Source: Liolophura sinensis (lineage: Eukaryota > Mollusca > Polyplacophora > Chitonida > Chitonidae). Taken from it: a DNA stretch of 30,200 bases. The position numbers and the translations under genes are program-made. The stretch lies in NCBI RefSeq assembly GCF_032854445.1, contig NW_027018406.1, positions 1 to 30,200 on the forward strand, written 5' to 3'. Shown one piece after another: positions 21,454-30,200 of this stretch. The notes beneath the pieces are model-generated. The model searched no databases, was not told the DNA's origin, and saw only the letters and a list, made by a program, of their open reading frames with translations. Within the stretch, counting starts at the first letter, position 1. Each line of letters opens with the position of its first letter.

Positions 21454-22003
21454 AATGATTATTCATTTGTGGCTACAGCCAAAAGTATTGGTCGGAGAGC
21501 AACGCGGTTTGCACCATTCGATTTCTCGTCAAAAAATACGTCGGATTAGCCTCTTACCAGCAGCATTGGAACAGTTTTTCCACTTTTGGATTTTTGCCTG
21601 GTATTTTTGCGAATTGAAATCGGCTACATTAACTATGTACAATCGCGACTGGTCATTACTATATTCAACTTTTCATTATAAGTTATGTGCCCTTCGGTAG
21701 CCCAGACGACGTCAAATCTTTGGGCCAAGCCCATTTATCTCACCCAGCAAATGTCTTACTTCTAAGTCGAAGACAAACTCAATGTCTTTATCTACATGTA
21801 GAAAAACCACACCATTTGTATATAAAAAAAACACAAGGTACTTGATACAGTCCGCTGTAAAAAGTACAATTGAACACTGACCCACATCAATAAGGTGCCA
21901 AAACATGCGCAATTGGGCCAGGCATCTCCAGCTGTTGAAAAATTGCAAATTTCCTTGGTTTCCATGGAGTAAGAGCCGTTGCCGGGCACGTGATCTTGAC
22001 ATC
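21454..22003 (+). repeat. Monomer U40
   Basis: Core haplotype a-c-agg-aa-c with 285t and 451c, the same diagnostic set as U28 and U43. Confidence 0.95.
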
Positions 22004-22553
22004 AATGATTATTCATTTGTGGCTACAGCCAAAAGTATTGGTCGGAGAGCAACGCGGTTTGCACCATTCGATTTCTCGTCAAAAAATACGTCGGATTAGC
22101 CTCTTACCAGCAGCATTGGAACAGTTTTTCCACTTTTGGATTTTTGCCTGGTATTTTTTCTAATTGAAATCGGCTACATTAACTATGTACAATCGCGACT
22201 GGTCATTACTATATTCAACTTTTCATTATAAGTTATGTGCCCTTCGGTAGCCCAGACGACGTCAAATCTTTGGGCCAAGCCCATTTAACTCACCCAGCAA
22301 ATGTCTTACTTCTAAGTCGAAGACAAACTCAATGTCTTTATCTACATGTAGAAAAACCACACCATTTGTATATAAAAAAAACACAAGGTACTTGATACAG
22401 TCCGCTGTAAAAAGTACAATTGAACACTGACCCACATCAATAAGGTGCCAAAACATGCGCAATTGGGCCAGGCATCTCCAGCTGTTGAAAAATTGCAAAT
22501 TTCCTTGGTTTCCATGGAGTAAGAGCCGTTGCTGGGCACGTGATCTTGACATC
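22004..22553 (+). repeat. Monomer U41
   Basis: Core haplotype a-c-att-aa-t with 451c, as in U44. Confidence 0.95.
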
Positions 22554-23102
22554 AATGATTATTTATTTGTGGCTACAGCCAAAAGTATTGGTCGGAGAGC
22601 AACGCGGTTTGCACCATTCGATTTCTCGTCAAAAGATACGTCGGATTAGCCTCTTACCAGCAGCATTGGAACAGTTTTTCTACTTTTGGATTTTTGCCTG
22701 GTCTTTTTGCGAATCGAAATCGGCTACATTAACTATGTACAATCGCGACTGGTCATTACTATATTCAACTTTTTATTATAAGTTATGTGCCCTTCGGTAG
22801 CCCAGACGACGTCAAATCTTTGGGCCAAGCCCATTTAACTCACCCAGCAGTTGTCTTACTTCTAAGTCGAAGACAAACTCAATGTCTTTATCTACATGTA
22901 GAAAAACCACACCATTTGTATATAAAAAAACACAAGGTACTTGATACAGTCCGCTGTAAAAAGTACAATTGAACACTGACCCACATCAATAAGGTGCCAA
23001 AAGATGCGCAATTGGGCCAGGCATCTCCAGCTGTTGAAAAATTGCAAATTTCCTTGGTTTCCATGGAGTAAGAGCCGTTGCTGGGCACGTGATCTTGACA
23101 TC
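22554..23102 (+). repeat. Monomer U42
   Basis: Core haplotype g-t-cgg-gt-t with 162c and 221t, the counterpart of U30. It has a 7-A run and a private 'tatttatttg'. Confidence 0.95.
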
Positions 23103-23652
23103 AATGATTATTCATTTGTGGCTACAGCCAAAAGTATTGGTCGGAGAGCAACGCGGTTTGCACCATTCGATTTCTCGTCAAAAAATACGTCGGATTAGCC
23201 TCTTACCAGCAGCATTGGAACAGTTTTTCCACTTTTGGATTTTTGCCTGGTATTTTTGCGAATTGAAATCGGCTACATTAACTATGTACAATCGCGACTG
23301 GTCATTACTATATTCAACTTTTCATTATAAGTTATGTGCCCTTCGGTAGCCCAGACGACGTCAAATCTTTGGGCCAAGCCCATTTATCTCACCCAGCAAA
23401 TGTCTTACTTCTAAGTCGAAGACAAACTCAATGTCTTTATCTACATGTAGAAAAACCACACCATTTGTATATAAAAAAAACACAAGGTACTTGATACAGT
23501 CCGCTGTAAAAAGTACAATTGAACACTGACCCACATCAATAAGGTGCCAAAACATGCGCAATTGGGCCAGGCATCTCCAGCTGTTGAAAAATTGCAAATT
23601 TCCTTGGTTTCCATGGAGTAAGAGCCGTTGCCGGGCACGTGATCTTGACATC
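23103..23652 (+). repeat. Monomer U43
   Basis: Core haplotype a-c-agg-aa-c with 285t and 451c, the counterpart of U40. Confidence 0.95.
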
Positions 23653-24202
23653 AATGATTATTCATTTGTGGCTACAGCCAAAAGTATTGGTCGGAGAGCA
23701 ACGCGGTTTGCACCATTCGATTTCTCGTCAAAAAATACGTCGGATTAGCCTCTTACCAGCAGCATTGGAACAGTTTTTCCACTTTTGGATTTTTGCCTGG
23801 TATTTTTTCTAATTGAAATCGGCTACATTAACTATGTACAATCGCGACTGGTCATTACTATATTCAACTTTTCATTATAAGTTATGTGCCCTTCGGTAGC
23901 CCAGACGACGTCAAATCTTTGGGCCAAGCCCATTTAACTCACCCAGCAAATGTCTTACTTCTAAGTCGAAGACAAACTCAATGTCTTTATCTACATGTAG
24001 AAAAACCACACCATTTGTATATAAAAAAAACACAAGGTACTTGATACAGTCCGCTGTAAAAAGTACAATTGAACACTGACCCACATCAATAAGGTGCCAA
24101 AACATGCGCAATTGGGCCAGGCATCTCCAGCTGTTGAAAAATTGCAAATTTCCTTGGTTTCCATGGAGTAAGAGCCGTTGCTGGGCACGTGATCTTGACA
24201 TC
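23653..24202 (+). repeat. Monomer U44
   Basis: Core haplotype a-c-att-aa-t with 451c, the counterpart of U41. Confidence 0.95.
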
Positions 24203-24752
24203 AATGATTATTCATTTGTGGCTACAGCCAAAAGTATTGGTCGGAGAGCAACGCGGTTTGCACCATTCGATTTCTCGTCAAAAAATACGTCGGATTAGCC
24301 TCTTACCAGCAGCATTGGAACAGTTTTTCCACTTTTGGATTTTTGCCTGGTATTTTTTCTAATTGAAATCGGCTACATTAACTATGTACAATCGCGACTG
24401 GTCATTACTATATTCAACTTTTCATTATAAGTTATGTGCCCTTCGGTAGCCCAGACGACGTCAAATCTTTGGGCCAAGCCCATTTAACTCACCCAGCAAA
24501 TGTCTTACTTCTAAGTCGAAGACAAACTCAATGTCTTTATCTACATGTAGAAAAACCACACCATTTGTATATAAAAAAAACACAAGGTACTTGATACAGT
24601 CCGCTGTAAAAAGTACAATTGAACACTGACCCACATCAATAAGGTGCCAAAAGATGCGCAATTGGGCCAGGCATCTCCAGCTGTTGAAAAATTGGAAATT
24701 TCCTTGGTTTCCATGGAGTAAGAGCCGTTGCTGGGCACGTGATCTTGACATC
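24203..24752 (+). repeat. Monomer U45
   Basis: Core haplotype a-c-att-aa-t (type Q) with a private g at 493 ('attggaaat'). Confidence 0.95.
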
Positions 24753-25302
24753 AATGATTATTCATTTGTGGCTACAGCCAAAAGTATTGGTCGGAGAGCA
24801 ACGCGGTTTGCACCATTCGATTTCTCGTCAAAAAATACGTCGGATTAGCCTCTTACCAGCAGCATTGGAACAGTTTTTCCACTTTTGGATTTTTGCCTGG
24901 TCTTTTTGCGAATTGAAATCGGCTACATTAACTATGTACAATCGCGACTGGTCATTACTATATTCAACTTTTCATTATAAGTTATGTGCCCTTCGGTAGC
25001 CCAGACGACGTCAAATCTTTGGGCCAAGCCCATTTAACTCACCCAGCAGTTGTCTTACTTCTAAGTCGAAGACAAACTCAATGTCTTTATCTACATGTAG
25101 AAAAACCACACCATTTGTATATAAGAAAAACACAAGGTACTTGATACAGTCCGCTGTAAAAAGGACAATTGAACACTGACCCACATCAATAAGGTGCCAA
25201 AAGATACGCAATTGGGCCAGGCATCTCCAGCTGTTGAAAATTTCCAAATTTCCTTGGTTTCCATGGAGTAAGAGCCGTTGCTGGGCACGTGATCTTGACA
25301 TC
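24753..25302 (+). repeat. Monomer U46
   Basis: Core haplotype a-c-cgg-gt-t, a mosaic. The A-run is interrupted ('ataagaaaaa'). It has 412g, 454a and changes near 489-492, linking it to the distant U12. Confidence 0.95.
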
Positions 25303-25852
25303 AATGATTATTCATTTGTGGCTACAGCCAAAAGTATTGGTCGGAGAGCAACGCGGTTTGCACCATTCGATTTCTCGTCAAAAAATACGTCGGATTAGCC
25401 TCTTACCAGCAGCATTGGAACAGTTTTTCTACTTTTGGATTTTTGCCTGGTATTTTTTCTAATTGAAATCGGCTACATTAACTATGTACAATCGCGACTG
25501 GTCATTACTATATTCAACTTTTCATTATAAGTTATGTGCCCTTCGGTAGCCCAGACGACGTCAAATCTTTGGGCCAAGCCCATTTAACTCACCCAGCAAA
25601 TGTCTTACTTCTAAGTCGAAGACAAACTCAATGTCTTTATCTACATGTAGAAAAACCACACCATTTGTATATAAAAAAAACACAAGGTACTTGATACAGT
25701 CCGCTGTAAAAAGTACAATTGAACACTGACCCACATCAATAAGGTGCCAAAAGATGCGCAATTGGGCCAGGCATCTCCAGCTGTTGAAAAATTGCAAATT
25801 TCCTTGGTTTCCATGGAGTAAGAGCCGTTGCTGGGCACGTGATCTTGACATC
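25303..25852 (+). repeat. Monomer U47
   Basis: Core haplotype a-t-att-aa-t, type Q except for 128t. Confidence 0.95.
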
Positions 25853-26402
25853 AATGATTATTCATTTGTGGCTACAGCCAAAAGTATTGGTCGGAGAGCA
25901 ACGCGGTTTGCACCATTCGATTTCTCGTCAAAACATACGTCGGATTAGCCTCTTACCAGCAGCATTGGAACAGTTTTTCTACTTTTGGATTTTTGCCTGG
26001 TCTTTTTGCGAATTGAAATCGGCTACATTAACTATGTACAATCGCGACTGGTCATTACTATATTCAACTTTTCATTATAAGTTATGTGCCCTTCGGTAGC
26101 CCAGACGACGTCAAATCTTTGGGTCAAGCCCATTTAACTCACCCAGCAGTTGTCTTACTTCTAAGTCGAAGACAAACTCAATGTCTTTATCTACATGTAG
26201 AAAAACCACACCATTTGTATATAAAAAAAACACAAGGTACTTGATACAGTCCGCTGTAAAAAGTACAATTGAACACTGACCCACATCAATAAGGTGCCAA
26301 AAGATGCGCAATTGGGCCAGGCATCTCCAGCTGTTGAAAAATTGCAAATTTCCTTGGTTTCCATGGAGTAAGAGCCGTTGCTGGGCACGTGATCTTGACA
26401 TC
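25853..26402 (+). repeat. Monomer U48
   Basis: Core haplotype c-t-cgg-gt-t. Offset 82 is a private c ('aaaacatacg'). It also has a private 'gggtcaag'. Confidence 0.95.
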
Positions 26403-26953
26403 AATGATTATTCATTTGTGGCTACAGCCAAAAGTATTGGTCGGAGAGCAACGCGGTTTGCACCATTCGATTTCTCGTCAAAAAATACGTCGGATTAGCC
26501 TCTTACCAGAAGCATTGGAACAGTTTTTCCACTTTTGGATTTTTGCCTGGTATTTTTGCGAATTGAAATCGGCTACATTAACTATGTACAATCGCGACTG
26601 GTCATTACTATATTCAACTTTTCATTATAAGTTATGTGCCCTTCGGTAGCCCAGACGACGTCAAATCTTTGGGCCAAGCCCATTTAACTCACCCAGCAAA
26701 TGTCTTACTTCTAAGTCGAAGACAAACTCAATGTCTTTATCTACATGTAGAAAAACCACACCATTTGTATATAAAAAAAAACACAAGGTACTTGATACAG
26801 TCCGCTGTAAAAAGTACAATTGAACACTGACCCACATCAATAAGGTGCCAAAAGATGCGCAATTGGGCCAGGCATCTCCAGCTGTTGAAAAATTGCAAAT
26901 TTCCTTGGTTTCCATGGAGTAAGAGCCGTTGCCGGGCACGTGATCTTGACATC
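26403..26953 (+). repeat. Monomer U49
   Basis: Core haplotype a-c-agg-aa-c with a 9-A run and a private 'ccagaagc'. Confidence 0.95.
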
Positions 26954-27504
26954 AATGATTATTCATTTGTGGCTACAGCCAAAAGTATTGGTCGGAGAGC
27001 AACGCGGTTTGCACCATTCGATTTCTCGTCAAAAAATACGTCGGATTAGCCTCTTACCAGCAGCATTGGAACAGTTTTTCCACTTTTGGATTTTTGCCTG
27101 GTATTTTTTCTAATTGAAATCGGCTACATTAACTATGTACAATCGCGACTGGTCATTACTATATTCAACTTTTCATTATAAGTTATGTGCCCTTCGGTAG
27201 CCCAGGCGACGTCAAATCTTTGGGCCAAGCCCATTTAACTTACCCAGCAAATGTCTTACTTCTAAGTCGAAGACAAAGTCAATGTCTTTATCTACATGTA
27301 GAAAAACCACACCATTTGTATATAAAAAAAAACACAAGGTACTTGATACAGTCCGCTGTAAAAAGTACAATTGAACACTGACCCACATCAATAAGGTGCC
27401 AAAAGATGCGCAATTGGGCCAGGCATCTCCAGCTGTTGAAAAATTGCAAATTTCCTTGGTTTCCATGGAGTAAGAGCCGTTGCTGGGCACGTGATCTTGA
27501 CATC
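26954..27504 (+). repeat. Monomer U50
   Basis: Core haplotype a-c-att-aa-t with 253g and a 9-A run. Private changes are 'aacttaccc' and 'acaaagtc'. Confidence 0.95.
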
Positions 27505-28054
27505 AATGATTATTCATTTGTGGCTACAGCCAAAAGTATTGGTCGGAGAGCAACGCGGTTTGCACCATTCGATTTCTCGTCAAAAAATACGTCGGATTAT
27601 TCTCTTACCAGCAGCATTGGAACAGTTTTTCTACTTTTGGATTTTTGACTGGTCTTTTTGCGAATTGAAATCGGCTACATTAACTATGTACAATCGCGAC
27701 TGGTCATTACTATATTCAACTTTTCATTATAAGTTATGTGCCCTTCGGTAGCCCAGACGACGTCAAATCTTTGGGCCAAGCCCATTTAACTCACCCAGCA
27801 AATGTCCTACTTCTAAGTCGAAGACAAACTCAATGTCTTTATCTACATGTAGAAAAACCACACCATTTGTATATAAAAAAAACACAAGGTACTTGATACA
27901 GTCCGCTGTAAAAAGTACAATTGAACACTGACCCACATCAATAAGGTGCCAAAAGATGCGCAATTGGGCCAGGCATCTCCAGCTGTTGAAAAATTGCAAA
28001 TTTCCTTGGTTTCCATGGAGTAAGAGCCGTTGCTGGGCACGTGATCTTGACATC
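27505..28054 (+). repeat. Monomer U51
   Basis: Core haplotype a-t-cgg-aa-t, a mosaic like U15. Private changes are 'ggattattc', 'tttgactgg' and 'gtcctac'. Confidence 0.95.
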
Positions 28055-28604
28055 AATGATTATTCATTTGTGGCTACAGCCAAAAGTATTGGTCGGAGAG
28101 CAACGCGGTTTGCACCATTGGATTTCTCGTCAAAAAATACGTCGGATTAGCCTCTTACCAGCAGCATTGGAACAGTTTTTCCACTTTTGGATTTTTGCCT
28201 GGTATTTTTGCGAATTGAAATCGGCTACATTAACTATGTACAATCGCGACTGGTCATTACTATATTCAACTTTTCATTATAAGTTATGTGCCCTTCGGTA
28301 GCCCAGACGACGTCAAATCTTTGGGCCAAGCCCATTTAACTCACCCAGCAAATGTCTTACTTCTAAGTCGAAGACAAACTCAATGTCTTTATCTACATGT
28401 AGAAAAACCACACCATTTGTATATAAAAAAAACACAAGGTACTTGATACAGTCCGCTGTAAAAAGTACAATTGAACACTGACCCACATCAATAAGGTGCC
28501 AAAAGATGCGCAATTGGGCCAGGCATCTCCAGCTGTTGAAAAATTGCAAATTTCCTTGGTTTCCATGGAGTAAGAGCCGTTGCCGGGCACGTGATCTTGA
28601 CATC
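28055..28604 (+). repeat. Monomer U52
   Basis: Core haplotype a-c-agg-aa-c with a private 'ccattggat'. Confidence 0.95.
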
Positions 28605-29154
28605 AATGATTATTCATTTGTGGCTACAGCCAAAAGTATTGGTCGGAGAGCAACGCGGTTTGCACCATTCGATTTCTCGTCAAAAAATACGTCGGATTAG
28701 CCTCTTACCAGCAGCATTGGAACAGTTTTTCCACTTTTGGATTTTTGCCTGGTATTTTTTCTAATTGAAATCGGCTACATTAACTATGTACAATCGCGAC
28801 TGGTCATTACTATATTCAACATTTCATTATAAGTTATGTGCCCTTCGGTAGCCCAGACGACGTCAAATCTTTGGGCCAAGCCCATTTAACTCACCCAGCA
28901 AATGTCTTACTTCTAAGTCGAAGACAAACTCAATGTCTTTATCTACATGTAGAAAAACCACACCATTTGTATATAAAAAAAACACAAGGTACTGGATACA
29001 GTCCGCTGTAAAAAGTACAATTGAACACTGACCCACATCAATAAGGTGCCAAAAGATGCGCAATTGGACCAGGCATCTCCAACTGTTGAAAAATTGCAAA
29101 TTTCCTTGGTTTCCATGGAGTAAGAGCCGTTGCTGGGCACGTGATCTTGACATC
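28605..29154 (+). repeat. Monomer U53
   Basis: Core haplotype a-c-att-aa-t. Private changes are 'caacatttc', 'actggata', 'ttggacc' and 'ccaactg'. Confidence 0.95.
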
Positions 29155-29702
29155 AATGATTATTCATTTGTAGCTACAGCCAAAAGTATTGGTCGGAGAG
29201 CAACGCGGTTTGCACCATTCGATTTCTCGTCAAAAAATACGTCGATTAGCCTCTTACCAGCAGCATTGGAACAGTTTTTCTACTTTTGGATTTTTGCCTG
29301 GTATTTTTGCGAATTGAAATCGGCTACATTAACTATGTACAATCGCGACTGGTCATTACTATATTCAACTTTTCATTATAAGTTATGTGCCCTTCGGTAG
29401 CCCAGACGACGTCAAATCTTTGGGCCAAGCCCATTTAACTCACCCAGCAAATGTCTTACTTCTAAGTGGAAGACAAACTCAATGTCTTTATCTACATGTA
29501 GAAAAACCACACCATTTGTATATAAAAAAAACACAAGGTACTTGATACAGTCCGCTGTAAAAAGTACAATTGAACACTGACCCACATCAATAAGGTGCCA
29601 AAAGATGCGCAATTGGGCCAGGCATCTCCAGCTGTTGAAAATTGCAAATTTCCTTGGTTTCCATGGAGTAAGAGCCGTTGCCGGGCACGTGATCTTGACA
29701 TC
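29155..29702 (+). repeat. Monomer U54
   Basis: Core haplotype a-t-agg-aa-c with 18a (as in U34). It has lost g in 'cgtcgatt' (as in U3) and one A in the 'gttgaaa' run, and has a private 'aagtggaa'. Confidence 0.95.
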
Positions 29703-30200
29703 AATGATTATTCATTTGTGGCTACAGCCAAAAGTATTGGTCGGAGAGCAACGCGGTTTGCACCATTCGATTTCTCGTCAAAAAATACGTCGGATTAGCC
29801 TCTTACCAGCAGCATTGGAACAGTTTTTTCCACTTTTGGATTTTTGCCTGGTATTTTTTTCTAATTGAAATCGGCTACATTAACTATGTACAATCGCGAC
29901 TGGTCATTACTATATTCAACTTTTCATTATAAGTTATGTGCCCTTCGGTAGCCCAGGCGACGTCAAATCTTTGGGCCAAGCCCATTTAACTCACCCAGCA
30001 AATGTCTTACTTCTAAGTCGAAGACAAACTCAATGTCTTTATCTACATGTAGAAAAACCACACCATTTGTATATAAAAAAAACACAAGGTACTTGATACA
30101 GTCCGCTGTAAAAAGTACAATTGAACACTGACCCACATCAATAAGGTGCCAAAAGATGCGCAATTGGGCCAGGCATCTCCAGCTGTTGAAAAATTGCAAA
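29703..30200 (+). repeat. Monomer U55, truncated by the window edge
   Basis: Core haplotype a-c-att-aa, with offset 530 lying outside the window. 498 bases are visible. It has two extra t bases ('cagttttttcc' and 'gtatttttttc') and 253g. The array clearly continues to the right. Confidence 0.95.

Larger units (their letters stand above)
21454..22553 (+). repeat. R-Q dimer U40-U41
   Basis: U40 has 285t, 451c and 530c, and U41 is type Q with 451c. The pair recurs in U43-U44 three monomers to the right. The related U28-U29 differs because U29 has 451g, so U40-U41 is closer to U43-U44 at this site. Confidence 0.8.
19258..23102 (+). repeat. Seven-monomer block U36-U42, partner of U25-U30
   Basis: This block has the same ordered rare variants as U25-U30 plus an extra monomer, U37, with a 4-bp deletion. 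The deletion explains the 6596-bp rather than 6600-bp spacing. Later private changes are U38 'ttatcag', U39 'gactgctc' and U42 'atttatttg' with a 7-A run. Confidence 0.85.
23103..24202 (+). repeat. R-Q dimer U43-U44
   Basis: This dimer matches U40-U41 at every recurrent diagnostic site I scored (285t, 451c, 530c, then Q with 451c). The spacing is 1649 bp, three monomers less the single A missing from U42. It looks like a recent local duplication. Confidence 0.8.
1..30200 (+). repeat. Satellite DNA array, ~550-bp monomer, 55 head-to-tail copies
   Basis: The same sequence recurs every ~550 bp across the window. The landmark 'gacgtcaaat' falls at spacings of 546-552 bp, most exactly 550. There is no inversion, inserted element or unique stretch. 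Recurrent variable offsets are 82 a/g, 128 t/c, 150-156-158 (cgg, att, agg or ctt), 265-266-276, 285 a/t, 297-298 gt/aa, 363 t/g, A-run 371-378, 412 t/g, 416 a/g, 451 g/c, 454 g/a, 530 t/c, 539 g/a and 542 c/t. 'Core haplotype' in the monomer entries means offsets 82 / 128 / 150,156,158 / 297,298 / 530. A monomer of 550 bp is 3 x 183 + 1, so any reading frame shifts at each copy. The satellite assignment rests on structure. I do not recognise the family and cannot name the species. Confidence 0.98.
26403..30200 (+). repeat. Right block U49-U55: R-Q dimers, all 297aa
   Basis: U49-U50, U52-U53 and U54-U55 are R then Q type dimers (U54 has 128t, so it is R-like), and U51 is a mosaic between them. 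All seven copies carry 297aa, whereas none of U1-U9 does. U50 and U55 share 253g ('cccaggcg') with U35. Length changes reappear here in U49, U50, U54 and U55. Confidence 0.75.

Noticed and set aside
1-30200. CRISPR array, since the window is a regular repeat
   Set aside because: The repeated unit is the whole 550 bp with no unique spacers, and there are no cas-like genes.
1-30200. rDNA, 5S, snRNA or histone gene cluster
   Set aside because: I recognise no conserved rRNA, snRNA or histone sequence in the monomer.
1-30200. A multi-gene defence, biosynthetic or mobile system
   Set aside because: No protein-coding gene is supportable anywhere in the window. The array structure explains every base.

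Overview
The whole 30.2 kb window is one uninterrupted, head-to-tail tandem array of a satellite monomer of about 550 bp. Fixing the monomer start at the first base of 'aatgattatt', I count 54 complete monomers (U1 at 2-552 to U54 at 29155-29702) and a truncated 55th that runs off the right edge. Base 1 is the last base of a preceding copy. All copies face the same way. Complete copies are 546-552 bp long, most exactly 550. GC is about 41% by hand count of one monomer. I see no gene, RNA gene, transposon, inversion or unique sequence in the window.

A pure array of this size with this monomer length is typical of eukaryotic satellite DNA (centromeric, pericentromeric, subtelomeric or B/sex-chromosome heterochromatin). 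The sequence does not identify the organism. CpG is only mildly depleted (19 per consensus monomer), which argues weakly against a heavily CpG-methylated germline such as a vertebrate's.

The copies differ at a small set of recurrent diagnostic sites. I use monomer offsets (offset 1 = monomer start) and a core haplotype written in the order 82 / 128 / 150,156,158 / 297,298 / 530. Three main types appear: P (t-cgg-gt), Q (c-att-aa) and R (c-agg-aa), plus mosaics. The left 5 kb (U1-U9) is P-rich, carries private variants with a three-monomer rhythm, and has an indel in every copy. The middle (U10-U48) is regular and contains nested duplications: U13-U14 with U17-U18 (2.2 kb apart), U18-U20 with U21-U23 (1.65 kb apart), U25-U30 with U36-U42 (about 6.6 kb apart), and U40-U41 with U43-U44 (1.65 kb apart). 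The right 3.8 kb (U49-U55) is built mostly of R-Q dimers, and every copy carries 'aa' at offset 297.

Nothing here works as a gene set. The monomer carries short sites that could bind proteins (CACGTG E-box, CRE-like CGACGTCA, TATA-like run, a 10-bp palindrome) and two cores free of recurrent variation. Monomer length is not a multiple of three, so no reading frame continues from copy to copy. The roughly 97-codon open frame in most copies shows no sign of protein-level constraint. The features of real interest are the higher-order structure, the signs of recombination between subfamilies, and the array-edge-like left flank.
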